Assembly (NCBI GenBank): GCA_023101725.1
Contig: JALJCO010001338.1
Coordinates: forward strand, 32,199 to 96,198
Origin: Atherinomorus stipes
Taxonomy: Eukaryota > Chordata > Actinopteri > Atheriniformes > Atherinidae
Direction of reading: 5' to 3'
Length of the DNA: 64,000 nucleotides
A program made the position numbers and the translations under genes. The notes under the pieces are model-generated. The model did not search any database, had not been told where the DNA came from, and saw only the letters and a list, made by a program, of their open reading frames with translations. Positions 36,052-47,247 of the stretch are shown here, piece by piece (within the stretch, counting starts at the first letter, position 1; each line of letters begins with the position of its first letter).

Positions 36052-39000
36052 ATGGGAACGACCTGGATCTCATGGAGAACCTTTCTGGTTCTTGTTATTA
36101 CTTTACAACAAATTCAAGGTAAGCTGTTCGTTCAGATTTCAAGGCCCAGTTTTCCAAATCATCAATCCTAAAATTTCAGTGTGTGAGATCCTCATTTAAA
36201 GATGATAGGTTTATCAGTGTCTGGAAAACATTTTTCTGAGTGAAACTAACTCTAATTTTGACTGACAGCTGTGATCAGCATCAAAACCACGAAGGTTACA
36301 GGCATGAAGGGTCAAAGATTTGACTTCAGATGCGACTATGAAAGAGGCCTGGAGAACAACGCGAAGTACTTCTCTCGAGTTGAAGATAATGATTCCTCCC
36401 CTCCCCTGATACGGACAGACGAACACGACCAGTGGAAGACAAATGGACGCTTTTCTCTGTATGACAACACCACAGGAGCTTTCTTCATCATCAGGCTGGA
36501 TAAGCTCAATCTAAACGACGGTGGGACGTACTGGTGTGGAGTCGATGTCAGCCTTCTCCCCGACCAAATCAGTGCCATTCAGCTGAATGTTTCCCAAGGT
36601 ACAGCTCACAGCACAACCTGCTACACTCTAAGAAATGATAGTAAAATTTAGAGTAATAAAACTGTTAAATACCAACAGTAAAAGACTGTAAAATTGAAAA
36701 CAGTATACTAAAGATATGTGTAATTACTGTAAATTAAGAAATGGTGTTGAACTGTACTTTTACTGGAACAATATATAAAAAAGACAATTTTGCTGTGAAA
36801 TAATGTCACAAATACGCAATCACACTACAATTAACGGTATTATGCTGATTAAATTACAAATTTAGCTGATGAGTACTTTTAAATTCACAATACAGTAATA
36901 AATCATATTTATATAGTGCTTTTCAAACAAATTTAAAGACGCTTTACAGACAAAACAATAACTCAGGAGGGAGAACATGAATAGTTATGAGTGGTATGCA
37001 CAGTTAAACAGGTTTGTTTTGAGCTATTGTTTAAAGGTGGCCAGAGAGTCAGAAGTCCTGATATGGAGAGGGATAGAGTTCCAGAGGGTGGGGGCGGTGA
37101 TGGCGAAGGCTCGATCCCCCAAGGTCCCATGCTTAGATTTGATGATGGGATTTTGGAGGTTAGAATCAGCAGAACGGAGGCGGCAGGGAGGGCGGTGGTG
37201 CTGATGAGGGGCATGAAGGAGCTTGGTTATGGAGGGATCTGTAGGTTATGAGGAGGACCTTAAAATGGTTGCGTTGCTTTATGGGGACCCAGTGAAGCTG
37301 TTGGAGGACAGGGGTGATGTGGTCTCTGGAGCGGGTGTCAGTGACAAGGCAGGCAGCAGAGTTATGAATATACTGCAGTTTTTGCAAATCGGAGGAGGGG
37401 AGTCCATAAAGGAGGCTGTTGCAATAGTCGAGTTTATGGTATAAAACTGTTTACAATTCAGCAAGAACACACCTTAATGTATACAGAAATAAGATGTTGA
37501 AAATATGGTAAAAAATTGTTTGAAATTTAGAAAAAAAATAGTATACCACCGCAAGTTGCCGTGCCGTACCGTCTTCTTCCGCTTATCCGGTATCTGGTCG
37601 CGGGGGCAGCTGCCTAAGCAGGGAAGCCCAGACTTCGCTCACCCCGGCCACAGGCACCAGCTCATCCGGGGGGATCCTGAGGTGTTTCCAGGCCAGCTGG
37701 GAGACATAGTCCCTCCAGTGTGTGCTGGGTCTCCCCCGGGGTCTTGTCCCGGTGGGACGTGCCTGGAACACCTCACCAGGGAGGCGTCCAGGAGGCATCC
37801 TGATCAGATGCCCGAGCCTCCTCATCTGGCTCCTCTCTATACGGAGGAGCAGCGGCTCTACTTTGAGTCCCTCCCGGATGACCGAGCTCCTCACCCTATC
37901 TCTAAGGGAGAGCCCGGCCACCCTGCGGAGGAATCTTATTTCGGCCGCTTGTACCCGCGATCTCTTTCTTTTGGTCATGACCCACAGCTCATGGCCATAG
38001 GTGAGGGTAGGAACGTAGATGGACCGGTAAATCGAGAGCTTCTGGCTCAGCTCCTTCTTCACCACGACGGACCGATGCAGAGTCTGCATCACTGCAGAAG
38101 CAGCACCAGATCCCCTCAACACCTCGGCTGCGCCTAGAAATCCTGTCCATAAAGGTTATGAACAGGATCGGCGACAAAGGGCAGCCTTGGTGGAGTCCAA
38201 CTCTCACCGGGAATGGATTCGACCTTCAGCTGGAAATGCAGACCAAGCTCTGGCACCGGTCGTACAGGGACAGGACAGCTCGAACAAGAGGATTACTCCC
38301 GGAGCACCTTCTCCAAGTCCACAAAGCACATGTAGACCGGTTGGGCGAACTCCCATGCCCCCTCCAGGATCCTGAAGAGGGCGTAGAGCTGGTCAACTGT
38401 TCCAGGACCAGAACCACACTGCTCCTCCTCAATCCGAGATTCGACCATCCGACAGACCCTCCTCTCCAGGACCCCTAAATAGACTTTACCAGGGAGGCTG
38501 AGAAGTGTTGGGCCTGCAGGCGTTTGGGCCTGCCAGGTCTGACCAGCAACCTCCCCCACCATCTGAGCCCACTCATCACCAGGTGGTGATCAGTGGACAG
38601 CTCCGCCTCTCTCTTCACCCGAGTGTCCAGGATAAGGGGCCGCAGGTCCGACGACACGACTACGAAGTCGATCATGGAACTGCAGCCTAAGGTGTCCTGA
38701 TGCCAGGTGTAAATGTGGACACTCTTGTGCCTGAACATGGTGTTTGTTATTGATAATCCATGACGAGCACAGAAGTCCAACAACAAGACACCACTCGGGT
38801 TCAGATCAGGGGGGGCGTTCCTCCCGATCACGCCCCTCCAGGTCTCACCGTCATTGCCCACGTGAGCATTGAAGTCCCCCAGCAGAGCCATGGAGTCGCG
38901 GTTTCCAACACGCCATCCAAGAACTCCAGAAAGGGTGGGTATTCTGAACTGCTGTTCAGTGCATAGGCACAAACAACAGTCAGGACCCGTCCCCCCACCC

Positions 39001-40545
39001 AGAGGCAGAGGAAGGCTACCCTTTCATCCACCGGGGTGAACCCCAACGTACAGGCACCGAGTCGGGGGGCAATGAGTATGCCCACACCTGCTCGCCGCCT
39101 CTCACCGGGAGCAACTCCAGAGTGGAACAGGTCCAGCCCCTCTCGAGGATGGTGTTCCCAGAGCCCGAGCTGTGCGTGGAGGTGAGTCCAACTATATCTA
39201 GTCGGAACCGCTCGACCTCCCGCACCAGCTCAGGCTCCTTTCCAACCAGAGAGGTGACATTCCACGTCCCTAGAGCTAGCTTCTGCAGCCGGGGGTCGGA
39301 CCGCCAGGGTCTCCCCCGGCCTCAGCTGCCACCCAACTCACACTGCACCCGACCACTATGGCCCCTCTCGTGGGTGGTGGGTCCACAAAAAGGGGGGCCT
39401 ATGTCGTCCATGAGCAAAAGCAAGGCCACCAGGCGCTCGCCTCCGTGCCACACCTCCGGGCATGGCTCCAGAGGGGGGCCCCGGTGACCCGCGTCCGGGC
39501 GAGGGACACGTGGCTCCGTTGATGTCCGTCTCTACAGAATGATGTTCCTTCATTTTCTACTCTCTCATGCTGAGCAAGACTCTGGAGCACTTTTTTTTAA
39601 ATATCTGAAATGCAGCCGCAGCTGGAGATCTGGAGAAAAGTCCACAAAAACTTGTCAGTATTCCTTCATACTGCTCGTCCAATGTGATCCAAGTGTCCTG
39701 AGTGGGCAGTGTCCAGAATTGAGTTCTGGACACTGATCTCCAGCTGCATTTCAGATATTAAAGAAGTGCTCCAAAGTCATGCTCAGCATGAGGATGAGGA
39801 GAAGATGAAGGACCATCATTCTGTGGGTGTTGTATCCTTTTAAAATATGTGGAAAACACACTTTTGGGTAATAAATGTGGTAACAAAGTGAAATATAATT
39901 CAAACATAGACACCACCAGAAAAGGTCTGAGCAACATACATGACATCATCACTCGTGACGAGAGCTGTAGTCCACAAAGTTGCTTCAACCAAATAACGCG
40001 GCAGTGGCTCAGGTGGTCGAGCAGGTCCTCCAATGATTGAAGGATTGTTCGTTCATATCCCGCTCCCTATGTTACTATATTTCATATAGTAATTTACCCT
40101 CAGTAAAACAGTTTTCTACCATGAAATTTACTGTTTCTATAAAAGAAAACTGTAATTACTTGTACATGATCGCCATATTTATTACAGTAGTTTACCACAA
40201 AATAGTTTACATTCTACTGTTATTTTTACAGAACATTACTGTTAATCGGTTTATGATATATAATTTTTTTAATCATAATTTTCTGTAAATTATACTGTAT
40301 TTAACCATGTAATTCCAGTTCTATAAAACCATACTGTAATGTATATGGTCACCATATTTATTACGGTAAAAATTCTGGGAAAAATATGGAATTTTTTTAC
40401 AGTGCATGGTCCTCGGTTGTAAAGATTTCACCAAAATAAACACAAAATATATTTTCTGATCAGTACACTCTACTGTAAAAGGTCTAACTTAAAAATATTC
40501 ATGAGTTATAGGGCTGCCTTAAAATTTTGAGTTGAATGGTATGTT

Positions 40546-40580
<35 letters not shown>

Positions 40581-41740
40581 AAGGTGTGTTTCATAAATTA
40601 TTTTAAATTATAAGAACATCCCAGAAGCTTGTTTGTTTGACATAAAATACACTGGGATCAGAAAAATACCAAAATGTAATTTACAGTGGACGCTTTAAAC
40701 CCAGATAAGTTCAGATTACTTTAAAAATTTGAGAACATTTTTAAGTAATGTGTGATAAAAACTTGAGTGTATTTCACTTCAACTTTGAAGTTCAGTGTCG
40801 AGGAAAATGAAGTTTTCATTAATGGGAGTGACTAAGTAATCAACTAGGATGGTTTAAGTTTGTAGAAGTTTTTTGAAGCTAATAAATCTGACAAAACTGT
40901 AAGTGAATGAGGTTGTGGAGCAAATGTGATGTTTTCACATACATTAGATGAGATGCTTCACTCAAACTTTTTTTTATAAGTTTGTGCCAACGTGATAGAG
41001 ATGAGACTTTCATGAACGAATAGATTCTCTTGAACGGCTCTTTTAAATGAACGAGAAAAACCAGATTACAGTTGGGAGCAGCTCGTTTGAGATCCATTGG
41101 TGTACGAGCTGCTCATGGAAGTTACAAAATCTCGTAGAAGTCGGATGTCTGACACGCTGCATTCACCTGAATGCACCTTAGAGCAGCTCTGGGGAGGAGC
41201 TAAGGGTAATGGAGGAACAACGCAGTAAAACAACACAGCTGCAGACATGAAACATGGGATAATGGGTTACTATGGAAACACAAGCCAAAAGAAATTATAA
41301 CTCATTTTTTTTCAGAATAATTTCCACAAACAGAATGTTGATTGTGAGCAAATTTGAATCCAATTTTTTTTTTTTTTTTTTAGCAATCTACCCGTGATTA
41401 CTACTATAAGAAAATAAGTTACATTTTGGGAAAAAAAAAAAAAAGAGCCATGAAGCCGTCAAGATCCGGTTCCCTCCAAAGAGCCATTTATCCCATCTGC
41501 ACAACATGATTTCATGTTCAACTTACGTAGTATGACTGATGAACTCAAAACTGTTCTTGCTTGGTAGCAATAAGTTTTTCTGGGTAGGTTAGGTTTTACC
41601 TAAAACTCATGCCAGACCACAGACGTCTCTGTGGCGGTGCACAAAGACGCCTTCTAGGGGTGGCCAGTGCCCCCCCTGAACAAAAACCTGGCCACCCCTG
41701 AAAAAGTTTTATATATATAAATTTATACATATAACTTATG

Positions 41741-41773
<33 letters not shown>

Positions 41774-44700
41774 ACTTCATTTAGATAAATTTTTATGTGC
41801 TGCTAACACGGTGCAGCTTTGCTTATATTTGAATGTCAAAATCTTTATAAGCGAATAGAAATAACATAAATAAAAAAGGTTACGCTAGAACTGCCATTTT
41901 CTGCCATCGCTCTTTTGCTGTCGTCCCCCGCAGGTCTGTACGCCTATTTAACTCACTCTTTCTTATGCAAATTTATCTAGGAAGGCTCCACCCAGAACTG
42001 CCCCAACCAGTTTCTAATGTTCCTTTCACATCAGCACCTACTCAGCCCTCATCAGACCGACACCACACTGCCCCCGTTTAGTTTGCTCACATTACAACTG
42101 CTGTTCTGCTGTTCAGTGTGAGGTCGTCATAGTGAAGTTTTATGAAGTCATTGGTTTGCGACACACTGAACTGCTTATTGCATGCAAAAAAAAAAAAAAA
42201 TCTTGGCCACTCTTGAAATAAGTAAAAAAAAAGTTTTTTTTTCTATTTTGCCAATGGAACAAGTGAAATTTTCTTATGAGATTTCTTGAAATAAGATGCA
42301 CTGTCTAAAACAAGTTCCCATCTCTCACTGAAATGTTTCTCTTTAGGTGATTTTGTCTTATTTTGAGTGTGATGAGATATTTTGATTAGAAATTAGAAAA
42401 ACACACTTGGTAAGATTTGAGTTTTTGCAGTGCATTGGTGAAATTAAAGAAGTTTGCTGCAGATAATGCCTTATAGAGAGGCCCATTCATTCTGCCCCCT
42501 TCACTGCCATCATATGGATATACGCAGATCTAATCTAAATAGTGTCCAAAGGAGTCAGAGTGATGCAGAAATGTTACTGGTGAGCAAATGCACGAATAAA
42601 TTCCTAGAAATAAGGTCCAGGTTGAAAGAAATGAAAGTTATATTTAATAACCCTTGGCCACACTGATATTTTCTCTGGCCACCCCTGCTTTGTCTGCGGG
42701 CGCCCCTGGTGGGGTGCAGCAGCTGGTGGATAGTAGGGATTATATACAGGAATAAACAATAAGCAGAGAGCAGTCACATGACGCTTCCCTACATTATTTA
42801 TAAATTCTTCATTTGTGAAATATCTCTAATTTGTTGCTAAAAGAAGTGAACTGCATTGTGGGAAACCTGCTCACCATCATTAATTTCACTGGAGTAAAAT
42901 AGCTAGCTGAACTTAAATAGCTATTTCACTGAACTTAAAAGTTGAAGTGAAATACACTCAAGTTTTTTTTTATCACACGTAACTTAATTTTTAGGGCAAC
43001 CAGTTTCCGCAAATGTTTGGAGGAACTTATCCCAGCTTTGAGTGCTCAGTTTAATTACACCGATACAACTTAAGTAAATGAAGTTATCCAGCATTTTGTC
43101 CTCCAAAGTTCTTACAACTTATATAAGATTAGTTTTGCTAACAACTAAGTTAAAATTAAGTTACATTTATTTGATATATTCTATTAAAACCAATGTTACA
43201 TTTACATTTTGCGATGTCACGACCAAAACTTAGAACTTTGAGTCCATCTAACTTAAAATTATTCACACATTTAACTTTTTCTACACATTAGTAGAGAGCA
43301 CTCAGTATTTCTTAATAATGACCTCAAATTTAAATTATTTTAGTACATTTTATCAAATAGTTTAAGTAAATCTGACATTCGGGCTAAGAGTGTGCATTAA
43401 CTGGATATATTCTGTTAAATAAAGTAACAGGACATCTGAAAAACTCCATCCGGGACATTTGCTGTCTGAAAATATCAAGTCACACACCATAAACGAGAAC
43501 GCCACGTTTCCAAACGTCTTCTGCTTTTCTGAAGTTTCTGTTTCTGTGTAAAATGGCAGTGAGGTCCCAAAGTCCAACCACACTGAAAGTGTTTTTATTT
43601 TTACCTGCTGATATTCAGAGGAATGGTTACTAAATATTACATGGTGATAAAATGTTACATGGTAGAAAAAGAAAAAACAATTTTGTGCTAATTACACTGC
43701 AAAATCTGAGGAGTTAATTCAACTTGCATAGAGTTCATTTAAACTCTATACCAGTGTTTATATAATTCCTACCAGTTCAATGTTAGATTAACACTTTTGT
43801 TAGTACTAAAATTACTAACACAACAACAAATGTAGTTTTATTTACTACATTTTACCAGTTCCTAGAGCTGTTATGGGATGTAGATCTTATTTGTTTGCTG
43901 ATTTGCTCTGATATTTTAGAGCCTTAAACTCAAGTTCTCCACAGCGTTGCTAACTCCTCAGTAGGAAAAGTAGCGATTGGCTGTCCTAAGAGTCGCTAGA
44001 TGATGTCATAATCTAATTTGCATAATCTGCCTGGTAAATGGACGCTGCAGCAGAGAGGAATAAAGTCATAGGAAAGGGAAAAAGTAAAAAAATGTTTAGA
44101 AGCAGAGGTTCATAAATCCAGTCTGTATACTCTCCTGCAGCTTTCAGAGCACCCTTCTCCAGTTATCTTGGTTCACCTGCTATTTCAGGGGGTTTTTTTA
44201 CGAGTTTTTTTCCCCTAAAAAATCATCACAGGGCTGACAGCTGTTTCAGACTTCGGTATAAGTCAAAGCAAAGTTGCTTTCTTGCTAAATTTTGTCAGAC
44301 ACTGTTGCAGACGTACACTGTAATCATGATTTTAGAAAAGCAGAAGTTTGGAAATGGCTTAAAAGACTGGCCACAATTCCTGACCAGAAGATGTTAGAAT
44401 AAAAAATACCTGTCGACAAAAAAATATGTAAGACTGGTTTTATTAATATATACATGCAGCTGCTCTTTGACATTGTAAACTGTTTATCTTAGTGACAGTA
44501 AACAGCTGCCATCATGAAGAAATTATGTAGAAAATCACGTCATCACATTCGCTGCAGGTCTAAATATGTTCATTTATATAAATATTTGTATTTTTTAGGA
44601 AATGAAATAACGGTTCAAACCACGGAGAACACCGGACACAGTGAGTGATTTGTGTTCGTCTGACTCCATCTGCATTTATCATAAACGTGGTTTTACATTG

Positions 44701-45377
44701 TGGGGGGTCGTCTCCTGCTGTTCTCTCTTTCAGAGCTCAGCCAGCAGTTTTTCCTGACGGCTGTGATGTGTTTAGCTGCAGTGCTGTTTGTGTGTCTGTT
44801 TTCATGCTGTCTTCTGCTGACGGTGAAGCACAGACGATCAGACTCATCCAAGAGAAGAACGGTTTGTTTATGACACGAGCTCACCGCTAAACACGAGCAG
44901 CACAGCTGGTTGCTTTGCATTTTTCAGCAACCTACACCCTCTGATTTTACTGTAAAGTTGTTTGATACAGATGAGTGACTAATAAAAGAAGTTATTCTCA
45001 GTAAGGACTGAGAAAATATGAGGAAATGCTGTCACTAGTGCACTTTCATTTGTGATTTGTTCTCCTCTCAGACGTCATGTGATTACGAGACGATGCTGCC
45101 GGGTGTAAAAGCCAAACCTGACCTCTGCTGCAGATGTTCTGCTCCACGCTGCCGCGATCTCTCAGCTTTACCGCCACCTCCAGACGACTTCTGCGCCCAC
45201 TTCACAGCGAAGCAGCGGGAGTCTGCTGTCTCTCTGAGCCGCGGTGAATATGTGGACGTGGAGGGACCGGGACACATCAGCCCGTATCAGCATCTGGACC
45301 TCAGCACGCAGGAGGAGCACGTGTATCACTGCCTTCATGAAAACGGCTGCCCTAAACACATGACGGGTAACCCATGA
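36052..45377 (+). CDS. Gene C: CD300/CMRF35-like receptor, second disulfide lost, ITIM/ITAM-like tail
   Basis: Single-pass receptor of 290 residues. Exons: 36052-36118 (leader), 36269-36598 (V domain), 44599-44640 (stalk), 44734-44861 (membrane), 45072-45377 (tail, TGA stop). Phases are 1,1,1,0. I chose the ATG at 36052 because only this frame gives a hydrophobic signal peptide (FLVLVITL) that joins the V exon; an ATG at 36015 in another frame does not splice in frame. The V domain has C44 and C112 (GGTYWCGV), but the extra CD300-type cysteine pair is gone: S58 replaces the first (KYFSR) and no second follows. N-glycosylation sites: N89 (NTT) and the NVS near the end of the V exon. The membrane span is about 152-177, Cys-rich and uncharged, followed by KHRR. 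Tail: Y249 (GEYVDV), Y261 (SPYQHL, fits ITIM) and Y274 (HVYHCL); Y261 and Y274 together fit an ITAM-like YxxL-x9-YxxL. Intron 2 (8 kb) is filled with LINEs and MITEs. Confidence 0.85.
36885..37441 (-). mobile_element. L2-type LINE, 3' end
   Basis: The minus strand encodes the C-terminal end of a LINE reverse transcriptase: LQYIHNSAACLVTDTRSRDH followed by ITPVLQQLHWVPIKQRNHFK, and after small frame changes a segment with WNSIPLHIRTSDSLATFK. The 3' end is AAAAGCACTATATAAATATG, typical of L2-like LINE tails. Only the last half kilobase is present (5'-truncated). Confidence 0.8.
37553..39536 (-). mobile_element. RTE/Rex-type LINE, internally deleted
   Basis: On the minus strand, in order from the 5' end: a Pro/Arg-rich leader region, an endonuclease domain (REVERFRLDIVGLTSTHS; ALLGDFNAHVGNDGETW; STDHHLVMSGLRWW), then a reverse transcriptase piece (VGLHQGCPLSPILFITFMDR) that lacks the FADD active site, then the C-terminal region (LTYGHELWVMTKRKRSRVQA, GRPSTHWRDYVSQLAWKHLR) ending at about 37583. 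Several frame changes and the lost catalytic block make it dead. It is high in GC compared with its surroundings. Assignment to the RTE/Rex group is from the C-terminal motif; other LINE clades are possible. Confidence 0.8.
39537..39843. mobile_element. TTAA-type MITE, copy 2
   Basis: Same family as 17825-19207: CAGAATGATGTTCCTTCATT and CTCTGGAGCAC on the left; GTGCTCCAAAGTCATGCTCA and CATCATTCTGTGGGTGTTGT with CCTTTTAA on the right. The outermost left bases are lost where it meets the LINE end at 39536. Confidence 0.75.
40409..44598. other. Rest of gene C intron 2
   Basis: Contains a (GT)n microsatellite (40550-40580), a (TA)n tract (41700-41770), poly-A and poly-T runs, and a repeat with CCTGGCCACCCCTG at about 41670 and CTGGCCACCCCTGC at 42675. 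No further Ig or stalk exon was found. Confidence 0.5.
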
Positions 45378-45544
45378 GGGCCGGCTGAAACAAGCTGGAT
45401 GCACATTCATTTCAGACTGGATGCAGTTTAAGGACTGAGAAAAAAAAAGGTTTAATGGCCTCTGATGATTCTATCAAGTTTTGATAAAAACCCTCTGGAT
45501 GAAAAGAAGTTTTACAATCATATTTTGTTTCTTTTGCTTCATTT

Positions 45545-45866
45545 AAGGGACGCTGGAACTTTTGACCCAAACATCAGCCTAATGTCAGTAATAATAGATG
45601 TTTTCTGGGGTCAGTATTCAGCACTTGACACACGTGGGGGCTCTGAGGGGGCTGCCCTCCTTAAAAACCAGACACTGTAACTTTGCAGGAGCGGATCCGT
45701 CTCTCATTGGATCATGTGACCTGGAGCGCTTTGCTTTATGACTCCATGACTTCACTATCAGCTGAAAACACGTTTCCAGAGCACGGATAGAGACTGTTTA
45801 ATGTTTAATGAGGGAAGTTACAGGTTTAGTGCCCCTAGATGCCAAAAGTTACATGATATCCCTTTA
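45545..45866. mobile_element. MITE, family with AAAGGGAC...GTCCCTTT ends, copy 2
   Basis: Starts AAGGGACGCTGGAACTTTTG and ends CAAAAGTTACATGATATCCC followed by TTT. The interior matches the copy at 16230-16551 (GGCTCTGAGGGGGCTGCCCT; TTGGATCATGTGACCTGGAG). It begins 168 bases after the gene C stop, probably inside the 3' UTR. Confidence 0.85.
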
Positions 45867-45869
45867 AAG

Positions 45870-46084
45870 CAGGGGTGCCCAAGTCCGGTCCTACTATCCT
45901 GCAACTTTTGGATCACACCCTCCCCAACACACCTGAATCAAATGGCTAATTACCTCATTCACATGTCGTTCAGCTTCGCAGAGGCTGGTAAGGAGACATT
46001 CATTTGATTCAAGTGTGTTGGAGAAGGGATGCAACCAAAATGTGCAGGATAGCAGCTCTGGAGGACCGCACTGTGGCACCCCTG
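45870..46084. mobile_element. hAT-type MITE, 215 bp
   Basis: Inverted ends CAGGGGTGCCCAAGTCCGGT and GCGGTCC/CAGTGC-type right end finishing GGCACCCCTG. Flanking bases CTTTAAAG and CTTTAACC are consistent with an 8-base target duplication that has two changes. CAGGGGTG termini are typical of non-autonomous hAT elements. It lies directly after another MITE. Confidence 0.8.
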
Positions 46085-46174
46085 CTTTAACCCTTTGAAC
46101 CCTGAGCCAATTTTTCTCAAAATGACATACTCCAATTAAAATGAGTGTATCTCTGCAACCACAAGGTCTATTTG

Positions 46175-46180
46175 AATAAA
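46175..46180 (+). terminator. Candidate poly(A) signal of gene C
   Basis: AATAAA about 800 bases after the gene C stop. No earlier canonical AATAAA was seen, so the 3' UTR would include both MITEs at 45545-46084. A variant signal could end the message earlier. Confidence 0.35.
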
Positions 46181-46720
46181 TTTGGTGAAAAAAAAAAAAA
46201 AAAAAAGAAAGAAAGAAATTTGGTGAAAAAAAAAGAAAGAAAGAAAGAAAGAAATTGGAGAAAAAAACTTTTTTTTTTCAAATGTTCTGGAAAAAAGTCT
46301 AAACTCTGAATTTTCTCTCAGAATTCTGAGATTAAAGTAAGAATTATGACTTTCAGAAATTGAGAAAAAAAATTCCTAAAAAATATTATTTTTTTTTTAA
46401 ATGTTCAGGGAAAAAGTCAGAATTTTGTTTGAACAAATTTGGTATCAAATTTTCTAAAAAAAAGAGCACTTCTGAGATTTATGTAGATGTGTAAATATAA
46501 TTTGTTACTGGTAAAGATTTATGGAAGAGGATTAGAACCACTGAAGAAAAAATAAAATAAAATTCTGACTTTTTCCAAAATTAAAAAAAAAAAAACAGAT
46601 TTTTTTTTTTGTTTGTTTTATGTTCTGGAAAAAATTCTGGATTAAAGTCAGAATTTTTTTTTTCAGAATTAAAAAAAAAATGCCCTGAATTTCTTTTTTT
46701 TTTTTTTTCAAATGTTCGAT
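46181..46720. repeat. A/T homopolymer and GAAA-rich low-complexity region
   Basis: Runs of A, T and GAAA with repeated TCAGAATT and GTTCTGG words. Likely derived from an expanded poly-A/poly-T containing repeat. No gene. Confidence 0.75.
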
Positions 46721-47153
46721 GGAAGTGAGTCACAGCTAATGACCAAATTGCACCGATGAGGTTCAGGTTGTAATTAACTGTAAACTGTAACTTTAAATAA
46801 ACTGGTTGAGCAGTTTAAAGATTGTGTCTCAGGAAGCACGGTTGTTCACGTCTGGGCCATGTGAAGATGTTTGTTTTTTGTGAGGAAAATTTCAAATAGA
46901 ACAAAAAAGGCTGAAAATATCTACTGTGGAGTCTGAGGAAGAATCTGAATCAAACAGACCACGTGTTCCAACCAATCCGCTATTTTTCTTATATATTTAG
47001 CTCAATAATGTAATATATGTGAAGCTGTTTGTGCGGTAAATAATTAACACAATCTTATTTTGAAGATTTGCTAAGAAACAGGTCAAAAGGAGGTTTTGTG
47101 TGTGGGTTGTTTTTTTTGGAGGGGGAAGCTGACCAGAGACGGGAAATGCAGCC

Positions 47154-47166
47154 AGAAAGAGGAACT
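47154..47166 (+). promoter_or_regulatory. PU.1/ETS-type site upstream of gene D
   Basis: AGAAAGAGGAACT about 85 bases before the gene D start codon resembles the PU.1 consensus. It is followed at once by TAATGCAAAA, close to an octamer (ATGCAAAT). The distance to the start codon is similar to that in gene C, which supports a shared promoter layout. Inference from sequence only. Confidence 0.4.
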
Positions 47167-47247
47167 AATGCAAAATCAGTAACACGAGGAGATTTCTTAA
47201 GACTTGTCTGGTAAAAGCCTGAAGAAAGCAACTCAGACGTAAATGAG

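Larger units (their letters stand above)
36617..40408. mobile_element. Possible older MITE split by LINE insertions
   Basis: Left piece (36617-36884) starts near ACACTCTAAGAAATGATAGT; right piece (40080-40408) ends near AATTTTTTTACAGTGCATGG. Both are rich in ACTGTAAAA/TTTTACAGT words, as in common fish MITEs whose ends read CACTGTAAAAA. The inverted match is imperfect, so this is a tentative reading. Confidence 0.35.

Noticed and set aside
37505..38137. 210-codon + strand frame
   Set aside because: It is the mirror of the LINE C-terminal coding region on the minus strand, which has the recognisable motifs.
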